This document shows positions 11,624 through 20,785 of a stretch of 64,000 bases of DNA, piece by piece. The stretch lies in assembly GCF_029909975.1 (NCBI RefSeq), contig NZ_CP094516.1:744001-808000 (forward strand), written 5' to 3'. Position numbers and translations under genes: made by a program. The notes below the pieces were generated by a model. It did not search any database. It had not been told where the DNA came from and was given only the letters and a program-made list of their open reading frames with translations. The DNA is from Bradyrhizobium sp. ISRA430 (GTDB taxonomy: Bacteria > Pseudomonadota > Alphaproteobacteria > Rhizobiales > Xanthobacteraceae). Position 1 is the first letter of the stretch. Every line of letters begins with the position of its first letter.

Positions 11624-12601
11624 TCACACCACATCATCCGGCGCGAGCGCGCAGCCGTTGTCGGCTCCCGTCTCCACTTGAAGCGTGGTGTGGCCGATGC
11701 GGAAGGAGGTCTTCAGCAACTGCGCCGTTTCCATCAGGAATGCATCGCCCGCAGCGCCGCCGGGCATGACGAGGTGACAGGTCAGCGCCGTCTCGGTGGT
11801 CGAGATCGGCCAGACATGGAGATCGTGGATCGCTGATACGCCGGGGCGGTTCAGGAGGAATGCCCTGATGGCATCGAGGTCGGTCCCCTTCGGCGCGGCG
11901 GCCATCGACATGTCGATGGAACTGCGCAGCAGGCTGGTCGTGCTCCAGAGGATGGTGGCGCAGATCGCGAGGCTGGTCACGGGATCCAGCCAGAGCCAGC
12001 CGGTCCAGATGATCAGCGCCGCCGAGACGACGACGCCGAGCGAGACCGCGGCGTCGCCGGCCATGTGCAGAAAGGCGCCTTCGATGTTGATGTCGTCTTT
12101 CCGCCCGCGCGCAAACAGCATGGCTGTGGCGCCATTGATCAGGATGCCGATGCCGGCGACCACCATTACGGTCACGCCGGCGATCGGCTGGGGCTCGCGC
12201 AGGCGCAAGATCGCTTCCCAGCCGATCGCGCCGGTCGCGACCAGCAGGAACACCGCGTTGGCCAGTGCCGAGAGAATGGTGGACGCGCGCAGGCCATAGG
12301 TGAAACGGCCGCTCGGCGCGCGCTTTGAGGCCACCGAAGCCCCCCAGGCCACGACCAGGCCGAGCACGTCGCTGAGATTGTGGCCGGCATCGGCGAGCAG
12401 TGCAGTGGAATTGGCGATATAGCCGTACACTGCCTCGGCCACGACCAGCGCGGTGTTGAGCGAGATGCCGATTGCGAAAGCCTTGCCGAAATTGGCCGGC
12501 GCATGGGCATGGCCGTGGCTGTGATCATGGCCATGATAATGACCTTGTGCGTGGCCGGCATGGTCATCGTGATGACCGGCATGATGATCGTGGCTTGCCA
12601 C
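11624..12601 (-). CDS. czcD: Cation diffusion facilitator (CzcD/DmeF-like)
   Basis: The 325-residue inner-membrane CDF carrier has a very His-rich N-terminus (about 14 His in the first 35 residues), six predicted membrane spans and the metal-binding motif LLADAGHNLSDVLGL (HxxxD) in span 2. A second site (HMAGDAAVSLG) lies in span 5. It exports Zn, Co, Cd or Ni by proton antiport from cytoplasm to periplasm. It lies two bases after czcA and shares its direction, so it is the last gene of the czcCBAD unit, where it would feed metal to the RND pump. The exact metal is not determined by sequence. Confidence 0.9.
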   Translation of the reverse strand: MASHDHHAGHHDDHAGHAQGHYHGHDHSHGHAHAPANFGKAFAIGISLNTALVVAEAVYGYIANSTALLADAGHNLSDVLGLVVAWGASVASKRAPSGRFTYGLRASTILSALANAVFLLVATGAIGWEAILRLREPQPIAGVTVMVVAGIGILINGATAMLFARGRKDDINIEGAFLHMAGDAAVSLGVVVSAALIIWTGWLWLDPVTSLAICATILWSTTSLLRSSIDMSMAAAPKGTDLDAIRAFLLNRPGVSAIHDLHVWPISTTETALTCHLVMPGGAAGDAFLMETAQLLKTSFRIGHTTLQVETGADNGCALAPDDVV

Positions 12602-12603
12602 GT

Positions 12604-15600
12604 CTATCGCTCCTCCGAAGCGGCCAAATCCGCGCCCATTGTAGGCGCTTCGCTCGTTCCGTCGCGGCGGAACAGCACATAAAGCGCCGGCAGCACCAGC
12701 AGCGTCAGCATGGTCGAGGAGATGATGCCGCCGATCACCACGGTCGCAAGCGGCCGCTGCACCTCGGCGCCGGCGCCGGTGGCGAGCGCCATCGGCACGA
12801 AGCCGAGTGAGGCGACCAGCGCGGTCATCAGCACCGGGCGCAGGCGCGTCAGCGCGCCCACGCGCACCGCGTCCGCGACGGAGCGTCCCTCGCGGCGCAG
12901 CCGCTCGATGAAGGCGATGATGACGAGGCCGTTGAGCACGGCTACGCCCGACAGGGCGATAAAGCCGACGCCGGCGCTGATCGACAGCGGGATGCCGCGC
13001 AGCAGCAGCGCTGCAACACCTCCGGTCAGCGCCAGCGGTACGCCGCTGAACACCAGCAGCGCATCGGCGGCAGAGCCCATGCTCATGAACAGCAGCAGGA
13101 ACACCAGGAGCAGCGCCACCGGCACGACGATCGTCAGCCGCTTGGTCGCGGAAACAAGCTGCTCGAACTGTCCGCCCCAGCCGATCCAGTAGCCCGGCGG
13201 CATCTTCACCTTTTGCGCTACGGCGGCCTCGGCTTCAGCGACGAAGGAGCCGAGATCGCGTCCGCGGACGTTCGTTGCGACCACGACGCGGCGCTTGCCG
13301 TTCTCGCGGCTGATCTGGTTCGGTCCCGGCGCGACCTCCACCGTGGCCAGCGAGGAGAGCGGTACGTAACGCAGCGCCGCGCCGGTTGCTCCCGTCCACG
13401 CTGTCCTGGTCAGTGCCGTACTCTCTGGTGCGGGGGGCAGGGAAATGGGGATGGCCTTGATGGCATCAAGGTTGGCACGCAGGTCCTCCGGCAAGCGCAC
13501 GATGATATCGAAGCGGCGATCGCCCTCGTAGAGCTTGCCTGCAGGCTTTCCGCCGACCGCGATTTCGACCACGTTCTGTACGTCGGCGACGCTGAGGCCG
13601 TAACGCGACAGCGCTTGCCGGTCGAGCTTGACGGTCAGGATCGGCAGGCCCGCGACCTGCTCGGTCTTGATGTCGGCGGCGCCTTCAATGCCACGCAGGA
13701 CGGATTGCACCTGCTGCGCGATTCCGAGCAGGATATCGAGGTCGTCGCCGAATATCTTGACGCCGACGTCGCTGCGCACGCCCGCGATGAGTTCATTGAA
13801 GCGCATCTGGATCGGCTGCGTCATGCCGTAGGTCGTGCCCGGCAGCGTGTTGGCGACGCGCTCGAGCTCCTCGACGACATCGGCCTTGGACTTGTCGGGG
13901 TCGGGCCATTGCTCCTTTGGCTTCAGCATGACGTAGGTATCGCCGGCGTTGGGCGGCATCGGATCGTTGGCAACCTCCGCGATGCCGAGCTTGGAGAACA
14001 CGGTGGCGACCTCAGGGACCCGCTTGAGTGTGCTCTCGAGCCGAAGCTGCATCTCGACGCTTTGCGTCAGGCTGGTTCCGGGAATCCGGATCGCCTCGAT
14101 CGTCACGTCTCCCTCATCCAGATTCGGGATGAATTCGCCGCCCATCCGGGTTGCGGCAAACAGGCTGCCGGCCACGATCACGAGAGCGGCGAGGACGACG
14201 CCGGCATGGTGACGGATGACCCGGTCGAGAAGCGGGACATAGACCCGCCTCGCACCGCGCATGAAGATGTTCTCCTTCTCCGAGACCTTGCCGCTGACCA
14301 GGATCGCGATCGCGGCAGGAACGAAGGTGACGGACAGCAGCGCGGCGCCAGCCAGCGCCATCAGCACGCTGAGCGCCATCGGCGTGAACATCTTGCCCTC
14401 GGTGCCGGTCAGCGTCAGGACCGGGAGATAGACCACTGCGATGATGAGCGTCCCGAACAGGCTCGGCTTGATGACTTCGCTGGCTCCGGCGCGGATCGTT
14501 TCGGTCCGTTCCGTGAGCGACAACAGGCGTCGCCGCCTTTGTTGCTCTTGCGCAAGCAGGCGCAGGCAGTTCTCGACGATGATGACGGCGCCGTCGACGA
14601 TGATGCCGAAGTCGATCGCGCCGAGGCTCATCAGATTGGCACTGACCCTGGTCTCGACCATGCCGGTGATCGTCAGCAGCATGGACAGCGGAATGACGCA
14701 GGCGGTGATCAGAGCCGCGCGGATGTTGCCGAGGACGAGGAACAGGACGGCAATGACGAGGGCGGCTCCCTCCAAAAGGTTCTTCTGAACCGTCTCGATC
14801 GTCGCTTCCACGAGATGCGTCCGGTCATAGACCGCGTGCGCGACGACGCCATCCGGCAGCGACTTCGCGATCTCGCGCAGCTTGGCCGCGATCCGCTGCG
14901 CGACAGAGCGGCTATTTTCGCCGATCAACAGCATCGCTGTGCCCAGCACGGTCTCCTGGCCGTCGACGGATGCCGCGCCGGTCCGCAGGTCTTTGCCTTC
15001 CTGGACGTCGGCGACGTCGCGAACGCGAACCGGCACGCCGCCGCGGGATCCGATGACGATATCGCGGATTTCATCGATGGTTGCGACCTGGCCGGGCGCA
15101 CGGACCAGATATTGCTCGCCGTTGCGCTCGATGTAACCGGCTCCGACATTGGCATTGTTGGCAGCTAGGGCGGTGAGCACGTCCTGGAAGCCAAAATTGT
15201 AGGCCATCAGCCGGCCCGGATTTGGCAGCACGTGGAATTGTCGCTCGTAGCCGCCGATCGAGTTGACCTCGACCACACCGGGGACGGTACGGAGCTGTGG
15301 CTTGATGATCCAGTCCTGGATGGTCCGGAGCTCGGTTGGCGTGTACTCGCGGCCATTCGCCGATTTCGCGCCCGGCATGGCGCTGACGGTGTACATGTAG
15401 ATTTCGCCGAGACCGGTCGATATCGGTCCCACCGCGACCTCGGTTCCGGCAGGCAGTTGATCCTTCACCTGCTGAATGCGCTCGCCCACGAGCTGGCGGG
15501 CGAAGTAGACGTCGGTGCCTTCCTGAAACACGACCGTGACCTGGCTCAGGCCATAGCGGGAGATCGAGCGCGTATAGTCGAGCCTGGGCAGGCCGCCCAT

Positions 15601-15816
15601 CACGGTCTCGATAGGAAAGGTGATACGCTGTTCGGCTTCGAGCGGGGAGAGGCCGGGAGCGTTCGTATTGATCTGGACCTGGACGTTGGTGATATCCGGG
15701 ACCGCATCGATCGGCAGGCGTGCGAAATTCGAGGCGCCGAAGGCGCCGGCCGCGAGCGTGAGAAGAACCACCAACCAGCGCTGACGGATGGAGAAGGCGA
15801 GGAGACGCTCAATCAT
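12604..15816 (-). CDS. czcA: Heavy-metal RND efflux pump, CzcA type
   Basis: The 1070-residue inner-membrane RND permease has 12 spans and two large periplasmic loops. The proton-relay motif in span 4 is DFGIIVDGAVIIVEN, with Asp402, Asp408 and Glu415, as in divalent-cation members (Zn, Co, Cd, Ni). It lacks the three methionines that mark Cu/Ag pumps. The start overlaps the end of czcB by eight bases, showing translational coupling. It drives metal out through CzcB and CzcC. Confidence 0.94.
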   Translation of the reverse strand: MIERLLAFSIRQRWLVVLLTLAAGAFGASNFARLPIDAVPDITNVQVQINTNAPGLSPLEAEQRITFPIETVMGGLPRLDYTRSISRYGLSQVTVVFQEGTDVYFARQLVGERIQQVKDQLPAGTEVAVGPISTGLGEIYMYTVSAMPGAKSANGREYTPTELRTIQDWIIKPQLRTVPGVVEVNSIGGYERQFHVLPNPGRLMAYNFGFQDVLTALAANNANVGAGYIERNGEQYLVRAPGQVATIDEIRDIVIGSRGGVPVRVRDVADVQEGKDLRTGAASVDGQETVLGTAMLLIGENSRSVAQRIAAKLREIAKSLPDGVVAHAVYDRTHLVEATIETVQKNLLEGAALVIAVLFLVLGNIRAALITACVIPLSMLLTITGMVETRVSANLMSLGAIDFGIIVDGAVIIVENCLRLLAQEQQRRRRLLSLTERTETIRAGASEVIKPSLFGTLIIAVVYLPVLTLTGTEGKMFTPMALSVLMALAGAALLSVTFVPAAIAILVSGKVSEKENIFMRGARRVYVPLLDRVIRHHAGVVLAALVIVAGSLFAATRMGGEFIPNLDEGDVTIEAIRIPGTSLTQSVEMQLRLESTLKRVPEVATVFSKLGIAEVANDPMPPNAGDTYVMLKPKEQWPDPDKSKADVVEELERVANTLPGTTYGMTQPIQMRFNELIAGVRSDVGVKIFGDDLDILLGIAQQVQSVLRGIEGAADIKTEQVAGLPILTVKLDRQALSRYGLSVADVQNVVEIAVGGKPAGKLYEGDRRFDIIVRLPEDLRANLDAIKAIPISLPPAPESTALTRTAWTGATGAALRYVPLSSLATVEVAPGPNQISRENGKRRVVVATNVRGRDLGSFVAEAEAAVAQKVKMPPGYWIGWGGQFEQLVSATKRLTIVVPVALLLVFLLLFMSMGSAADALLVFSGVPLALTGGVAALLLRGIPLSISAGVGFIALSGVAVLNGLVIIAFIERLRREGRSVADAVRVGALTRLRPVLMTALVASLGFVPMALATGAGAEVQRPLATVVIGGIISSTMLTLLVLPALYVLFRRDGTSEAPTMGADLAASEER

Positions 15817-16786
15817 GATCGGCCTCTCCCTTGCCCATCTCCGCCTTCACGACAAAGCTGTTCTCGGCAACGTAGCGCTCGCCTGCGGAAAGGCCTGCGC
15901 GGATTTCGACGAATTTCGGATCGGACTCGCCGAGCTCGACCGGGCGCGCCTCGATCTTGTCACCGTCCTCGCGAACGAAGACGATCGTTCTGTTCTCCAG
16001 CGTCTGGATCGCGGCCTTTCGAACCGCGACGGCAACGTTGCGCGCGGCCAGGATCAGCCGCGCCGTGACGAACAGCCCGGGCCGCAGCCTGCCGTCGGGA
16101 TTTGGCAAGACGACGCGTGCGAGCGCGGTCTGAGTCTCGCTCGAGCCGATCGGCGCGAGGTAGGAGATCGTGCCCTGGATCTCGCCGCGGCGGTCGTCCG
16201 GATCGATCAGCACCGCGTCGCCGAGGCGAACGCGCCGGAGGTCCTGGCGATAGATCGAGAGATCGACCCAGATGGTGGAGAGGTCGGCGACGACGAAGGC
16301 CGGCTTCTGCTCGGAGGCGTATTCGCCAAGCGAGATCTGCCGCTCGATGATGGTGCCGCCGATCGGCGCCTTGAGCTCGTAAACCGTTAGGCTCTGGTTG
16401 CTCTCGATCGCGGCGAGCAGGTCGTCCTTGGCAACCTTGTCGCCGATGCGCTTCTGGATTGATTTGGCGATGCCGGGAAAACGCGGCGTCACCTGCACCA
16501 CTGCTTCCTGGTTGGCGTGCAAGGTACCGTTGAAGGCGAGGGTGTCCGTCAGCGTGGCGCTTGCGGCCTCGGCCAGGACCACGCCGGCGGCAGCGAGCTT
16601 GACGTCGGAGATCCGGATGCGGTCGGCGCCGTGCTCGTCCTGCTCGACGTGTTCGTTCGGCTTCCCGGGCTTCCTCTCCTCGTTGTGAGCTGTCGGCTCG
16701 ACCCTGGCGGGCGCGAGCATCGCGTAGCCGTAGGCGCCGAGCGCGGCGGCGATGAGTGCGACGAGGATGGCGGATGACGTCTTCAT
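15809..16786 (-). CDS. czcB: RND periplasmic adaptor, CzcB type
   Basis: The 325-residue membrane fusion protein has an N-terminal membrane anchor or signal (MKTSSAILVALIAAALGAYG) and a short charged, His-containing linker. Split barrel-sandwich (lipoyl-like) halves follow (FNGTLHANQEAVVQVTPRFP and LKAPIGGTIIERQISLGEY), then a beta-barrel domain. The helical hairpin is short, as in many heavy-metal adaptors. It links CzcA to the outer-membrane channel. The ATG overlaps the czcC stop by four bases. Confidence 0.92.
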   Translation of the reverse strand: MKTSSAILVALIAAALGAYGYAMLAPARVEPTAHNEERKPGKPNEHVEQDEHGADRIRISDVKLAAAGVVLAEAASATLTDTLAFNGTLHANQEAVVQVTPRFPGIAKSIQKRIGDKVAKDDLLAAIESNQSLTVYELKAPIGGTIIERQISLGEYASEQKPAFVVADLSTIWVDLSIYRQDLRRVRLGDAVLIDPDDRRGEIQGTISYLAPIGSSETQTALARVVLPNPDGRLRPGLFVTARLILAARNVAVAVRKAAIQTLENRTIVFVREDGDKIEARPVELGESDPKFVEIRAGLSAGERYVAENSFVVKAEMGKGEADHD

Positions 16787-18057
16787 CTTGCGCTCTCCCG
16801 GGCGAGCGTGAAGGGATTGCCGACGAGGCCTTCAATGGTCGCAACGCCGGCGTGGAAATTCTGCAGCGCCTCCTGCTCGCGCAGGCGCGCCTGGGTGACG
16901 CTTGCCTGGGCGTCGAGCACTTCGAGCAGCGTGAAGCGGCCCTGGCCGTAGCCTTGCGAGATCGCTTCCGCAGCTTCAGTCGCCTTCGGGATCGCGGTCT
17001 CGCGCAACACGGCAAGCTCGCGCAGCGAGCCCTCGAGCGAGTCGTAGGCACGGCCCGCGACCACGATCAGCGTGTTGCGGTTGGCCTCGCGCTCGGCGCG
17101 GGTCTTGGCAAGACTCTCCTGCGCCGAGAGGATATTGCCCTGGTTCTGGTCGAACACCGGAATCGGCACCGAGACGGTGAGGCGCACCGCGTCGTCATTG
17201 GTTTCGTTGAAATGCCGCCAGCCGGCGGCGATCCGCACGTCCGGATAGGGTTTCAGCCGCGCCAGCAGCAACTCGGCATTGCGCTGCGCATAGACCGCGG
17301 TCCAGCGCACAAGCTGCGGATTGGCGTCGATCGCGGCGACCACCGACTTGAACGAGGGCGGGCGTCCGGTGGTGTCGAGCCGGCCGGAGACCTCTTGGAA
17401 TTTCGCCGCGGGATCGCCCATCAGCACGGCAAGCTCTCGTCGAGCGCTGGCCAAGGTTGCCTTGAGACGCTCACGATCGGCCTTGACCAGCGCAGAGGCA
17501 ACCTCGGCGCGGCCGGTTTCGGCGGGCGAGGAGGCGCCGGCTTCGACGCGACGGCGCAAGAGCGGCGTCAGCCGGTCGATCGCGGCAATCTGCTCGTCTA
17601 GGATCTGGATGCGCCGCTGCGCGCCGAGCACGTTGAGGAAGGCGATCGCGGTCTCCGACAGCACCTCGAGCCTGATGGCCTTGCGCTGGATCGCAGCGAC
17701 CTCGACGCCGGCCGCACCGGCGGTGATCCGCGCCTCGCGCTTGCCGAACAGCTCGAAGGCCTGGCTGATCTGGAGGGTGGTTTCGGCCGATTTTGTGCCG
17801 CGGTAGATGCCGGAGCCGAACGAGTTGTCCTGCTCATAGGACAGTTCCGGATTGAGCAGCGCTCCGGCCTGGATGCGCTGGCCCGTCGCGATGCCGACGT
17901 CGCGCTCGGCCGCGGTGAGCCGCGGGCTGGCCGCGAGCGCGCGCGTCAGCGCTCCCCGCATCGTCAGGGTCTGGGCGTGTGACGTCAGCACAAGGAATGG
18001 GCTGATGAGAAAAGCCATCGCGCATGCCATGCGCGCGGCCGTTCGCCTGCAAAACAT
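16783..18057 (-). CDS. czcC: Outer-membrane efflux protein, CzcC/TolC family
   Basis: The 424-residue protein has a signal peptide ending near SHAQ and the two internal repeats of TolC-type channels (long helices with Ala, Arg and Gln heptads; ALTRALAASPRLTAAERDVG starts the first). It forms the trimeric exit duct for CzcAB. It is the first large gene of the minus-strand czcCBAD unit. It is also the only TolC-type gene in the window, and may therefore serve the neighbouring cus pump, which has none of its own (inference). Confidence 0.9.
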   Translation of the reverse strand: MFCRRTAARMACAMAFLISPFLVLTSHAQTLTMRGALTRALAASPRLTAAERDVGIATGQRIQAGALLNPELSYEQDNSFGSGIYRGTKSAETTLQISQAFELFGKREARITAGAAGVEVAAIQRKAIRLEVLSETAIAFLNVLGAQRRIQILDEQIAAIDRLTPLLRRRVEAGASSPAETGRAEVASALVKADRERLKATLASARRELAVLMGDPAAKFQEVSGRLDTTGRPPSFKSVVAAIDANPQLVRWTAVYAQRNAELLLARLKPYPDVRIAAGWRHFNETNDDAVRLTVSVPIPVFDQNQGNILSAQESLAKTRAEREANRNTLIVVAGRAYDSLEGSLRELAVLRETAIPKATEAAEAISQGYGQGRFTLLEVLDAQASVTQARLREQEALQNFHAGVATIEGLVGNPFTLARESAR

Positions 18058-18111
18058 GAATACGACCTGTGAAGGAGGACCGATGGGCGCATGCGGCGCC
18101 CGGCTATCCGC

Positions 18112-18504
18112 TCAGGTCAGATGCTTGGGAGGCGGGGAGTCCGTATCGGGCGCAATGCCGGCAAGCGCGGCTTGAAGCGGCAGCGGCGGCTCCGCAGGGA
18201 GGTCGGCAACGCCGTCCGGCTGCGCCGGCTGGACCACCGCGACCGAGAAGCAACCGTGGCAGTGATGGCCGGCGACGGCCTTATGGTCGCCATGTCCAGC
18301 AGGGCCATTGTCGAGGATCGAAGCGATCTCCGAGCCGCCGGAGGGACTGGTCACGTCGATGTCAAGCGCACCATGCAGCGCGCCCGCGAGCAGGTACATG
18401 GTCGAAACGAACACGGCCACAAGCCCGCGCCAATTGCGCGGGTGAAAGAATCCTCGAGGCCTTCGGATCGAAGTCACGACATCACTCAGGTTTTCGATCC
18501 GCAT
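18112..18504 (-). CDS. Small exported Cys/His-containing protein (CzcI-like position)
   Basis: The 130-residue protein has a membrane or signal segment (about 28-45, GLVAVFVSTMYLLAGALHGA) and a metal-binding-like cluster GHGDHKAVAGHHCHGCFS (about 71-88). The C-terminus is Pro-rich. Its place directly upstream of czcC (54-base gap) and its His/Cys cluster recall the small regulatory periplasmic protein CzcI of czc operons, but I cannot prove homology. It probably binds zinc or a similar cation in the periplasm (inference). Confidence 0.65.
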   Translation of the reverse strand: MRIENLSDVVTSIRRPRGFFHPRNWRGLVAVFVSTMYLLAGALHGALDIDVTSPSGGSEIASILDNGPAGHGDHKAVAGHHCHGCFSVAVVQPAQPDGVADLPAEPPLPLQAALAGIAPDTDSPPPKHLT

Positions 18505-18624
18505 GCGGTAGCATGGCGGCGGGAACAGTGTCGACCCGCAATAATGTTACGTGTGGGGAACTCGATGTCGCGGGGGCAGAACGCCGCAATTGTCCGGGTA
18601 ACACGATCGTCTTATCCTACCGGC

Positions 18625-19254
18625 ATGGCCGACGCCTGCTGTTCACCCCCACCGCTGAATCTCGATCGCCATCGCGACAAAGGGGCCTATCGCCGCGTGC
18701 TATGGGTGGTGCTTGCCGTCAATGCAGTCATGTTCCTGGCCGAAATCGGAGTGGGCCTTGCCGCCGGATCGGCCTCGCTTCAGGCGGACGCTCTCGATTT
18801 CCTGGGAGACTCCGCGAACTACGCCATCAGCCTCTTTGTGGTCGGGATGGCGCTGCGTTATCGCGCTGGAGCGGCCCTTGCGAAGGGGCTGACGATGGGC
18901 GCCTTTGGGCTCTGGGTCGTCGGTACGGTCGTCTGGCACGCCGCCCACGGCACGCTGCCGAACGCATTCGCCATGGGTGCGGTCGGAGTGGCCGCCCTTG
19001 CCGCGAACGCTGCTTCGTTCGGGTTGCTATGGGCCTATCGCAAGGGCGACTCCAATATGCGCTCCGCCTGGATATGCACCCGCAATGACGTGCTCGGAAA
19101 CATCGCCGTGCTGCTGGCCGCGCTCGGCGTGTTCGGGACCGGTACGGGCTGGCCCGATGTCATCGTGGCTGCCATCATGGCCGGCCTCGCGCTTCAGGGA
19201 GCGGTTGTCGTGGTACGGCACTCCCGAATGGAGCTGAACATCGCTCCAGCCTAG
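18625..19254 (+). CDS. Short CDF-type cation transporter
   Basis: The 209-residue protein, with about six membrane spans, begins MADACCSPPP, so it has a Cys pair at the N-terminus. The spans carry the CDF-like metal motif LQADALDFLGDSANY (DxxxD) and CTRNDVLGN. It lacks the cytoplasmic C-terminal domain of standard CDF proteins. Homologues of this short type are typically found next to heavy-metal operons. Transcribed divergently from the czc unit; the 120 bases between probably hold both promoters. An ATG at 18565 with a GGGGA ribosome site would add 20 residues and cannot be excluded. Confidence 0.78.
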   Translation: MADACCSPPPLNLDRHRDKGAYRRVLWVVLAVNAVMFLAEIGVGLAAGSASLQADALDFLGDSANYAISLFVVGMALRYRAGAALAKGLTMGAFGLWVVGTVVWHAAHGTLPNAFAMGAVGVAALAANAASFGLLWAYRKGDSNMRSAWICTRNDVLGNIAVLLAALGVFGTGTGWPDVIVAAIMAGLALQGAVVVVRHSRMELNIAPA

Positions 19255-19335
19255 AACAAACCCCGGTTGATGTCGTGACCTGCTGGAACAAGTCGCGCCG
19301 GCGGATAGGAACGTCCGTTAGGCCGCTAGGGTTCG

Positions 19336-19863
19336 TTATTCCTCGTGGTGGTGGTGCATCGATGCGCCTCCCGCGTAGCCGCGCAATTCGGCGTACCTAT
19401 CCAATTGAGGCTTGTCGAGAACGGCCCGCGTAAGCAGATGGTACTTGAGATGTGCGTTTCGAAGCTCGCCCTGAATGAATGAGATTGCGGCCGTCGCCGC
19501 TCTGAGGCTTTCGGGGGTTACGCTTCCGCTGGCGAATTGCTGGTCTAACTCGCCTTCCTTGTCGATCAGCCGGCTTCCGAGAGGGATCGCTTCAGACCTC
19601 ATGGCGGCAAACATCTCCTGCACCTTGCCCCGTTGCTCGGAGGTCAACCCCAAACGGTCCGCAAGCTCAAGAACATGGGAAGGCCCAGGATAGCCGTTGA
19701 TCTCGGCAGCGAGCGCCAATCCCATGCCGCGGCCAGCGCGCAAGTCTGCGATCTCTTGATCCGAGAGCGCCTTTATCTGGCGGAGCTGCATCCCGGCATA
19801 GGGTGTCTGCGCCCACAGCGATGCCGAGACAAGGAAAATGACTATTGCAGCGATGAACTTCAT
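19336..19863 (-). CDS. Spy/CpxP-like periplasmic metal-stress protein
   Basis: The 175-residue protein has a signal peptide (MKFIAAIVIFLVSASLWAQ), followed by four-helix features of the LTxxQ/heavy-metal-sensor family: LGLTSEQRGKVQEMF and a helical hairpin ending LLTRAVLDKPQLDRYAELRG. It ends in a His-rich tail (MHHHHEE) suggesting metal binding. Family members act as periplasmic chaperones (Spy, CpxP) or metal sensors (CnrX, ZraP); which applies is unknown. It is the last gene of the minus-strand copper cluster and follows the cytochrome gene after 65 bases. Confidence 0.75.
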   Translation of the reverse strand: MKFIAAIVIFLVSASLWAQTPYAGMQLRQIKALSDQEIADLRAGRGMGLALAAEINGYPGPSHVLELADRLGLTSEQRGKVQEMFAAMRSEAIPLGSRLIDKEGELDQQFASGSVTPESLRAATAAISFIQGELRNAHLKYHLLTRAVLDKPQLDRYAELRGYAGGASMHHHHEE

Positions 19864-19928
19864 GTCGATATTCCTTCCGGCTTAGACAATCTGTAGCTTG
19901 TAATTCGTGGTCGAGACCAACCAAGAGC

Positions 19929-20645
19929 TCAGCAGTGATCTTCTATCGTCTTGGAGATTTCGCTTGGCGCAGCGAAAATGACGTCCGCCCGATCACCCAT
20001 CATTCCGGCTGACACGATAGCGGGCGCGCCGCTCTGCGGTCCGTCCTGGCTGGAATCCGTTTTCAGACGCAGATTGCGCTCCCAGTAGGGGCGCGTCTTG
20101 CCGTCGGCCGTTGTCACGCGATAGGTGTCGCGACAATGACTGATGCCGGTCACGCGCTGTGTGGGATCAAGGGCCTTCAGATTGGGCGCGCGCCCGCCGC
20201 CCATCATCCCTCCCATCATGCCGCCCATCCCGTTCATGCGGTTTTGCGCAGTTCGCTCCGGCGCGGCCCCCGGTTTGGTGGCCTCCTTGAGGAACGCCAG
20301 TAGATCGGCGCGAACGCGTGAGTCCTTGATGCCCTCAAACGGCATCTCGTTGTCCGGCACCATCCGCGCGGGATCGGTCAACCAAGCATCCAGCGAGCGG
20401 TCGTCCCAAATGATCGCCGAAGCTTTCAGCGCGTCGGAGTAGCGGTCGAAGCTCGGCAGGCTTCCCGCCTTTCTGCCCCAGAGGTTTGCGAGACTTGGCC
20501 CCGTCATGTTGCGGTCTGTCTCGAGTGAGTGACATGCCGCACAGACGCGAAAATCGTGCTCCCCGCGAGTTATGCTGTCCTGTTGCGCGCGGGCCGTCGG
20601 GGAGGCGAGGATAGCCGCGAGAGCCGCAAATAGAATGCGATGCAT
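19929..20645 (-). CDS. Periplasmic c-type cytochrome with Met/Gly-rich linker
   Basis: The 238-residue protein has a signal peptide and then a class I cytochrome c domain: heme motif CAACHS near residues 35-40, and a later Met in EMPFEGI as probable sixth ligand. This is followed by a Met/Gly-rich linker (RMNGMGGMMGGMMGGGR) that may bind Cu(I), and a C-terminal domain of about 90 residues (GISHCRDTYRVTTADGKTRP) not recognised. The ATG at 20645 is preceded by GGAGAG; a TTG at 20651 is less likely. It probably couples copper chemistry to electron transfer (inference). Confidence 0.78.
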   Translation of the reverse strand: MHRILFAALAAILASPTARAQQDSITRGEHDFRVCAACHSLETDRNMTGPSLANLWGRKAGSLPSFDRYSDALKASAIIWDDRSLDAWLTDPARMVPDNEMPFEGIKDSRVRADLLAFLKEATKPGAAPERTAQNRMNGMGGMMGGMMGGGRAPNLKALDPTQRVTGISHCRDTYRVTTADGKTRPYWERNLRLKTDSSQDGPQSGAPAIVSAGMMGDRADVIFAAPSEISKTIEDHC

Positions 20646-20647
20646 GT

Positions 20648-20776
20648 TCAATCTCTCCGGTTTGAGAAGAACAGGTATTTGATCAACGCTGCCGCCCCTA
20701 ACAAAAGAACGAGGACAATCAGGACGGCCGTAAGCCCCATGTAGCCCATCATTCCCGACATCATGTCGTGCATCAT
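20648..20776 (-). CDS. 42-residue Met-rich single-span membrane peptide
   Basis: Reading the minus strand gives a 42-codon frame beginning MMHDMMSGMMGYMGL, then a hydrophobic span (TAVLIVLVLLLGAAALIKYL) and a short basic end (FFSNRRD). Seven of the first 13 residues are Met, plus one His and one Asp, typical of Cu(I)/Ag(I) ligands facing the periplasm. It fits between cusA (9 bases upstream) and the cytochrome (stop two bases before the ATG), consistent with translational coupling. No family name is known to me. Confidence 0.72.
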   Translation of the reverse strand: MMHDMMSGMMGYMGLTAVLIVLVLLLGAAALIKYLFFSNRRD

Positions 20777-20785
20777 TGGCTCACC

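Noticed and set aside
20688..20697. TTGATCAA-like sequence as an Fnr/FixK box
   Set aside because: It lacks the TTGAT-N4-ATCAA spacing and lies within the coding frame of the 42-residue peptide.
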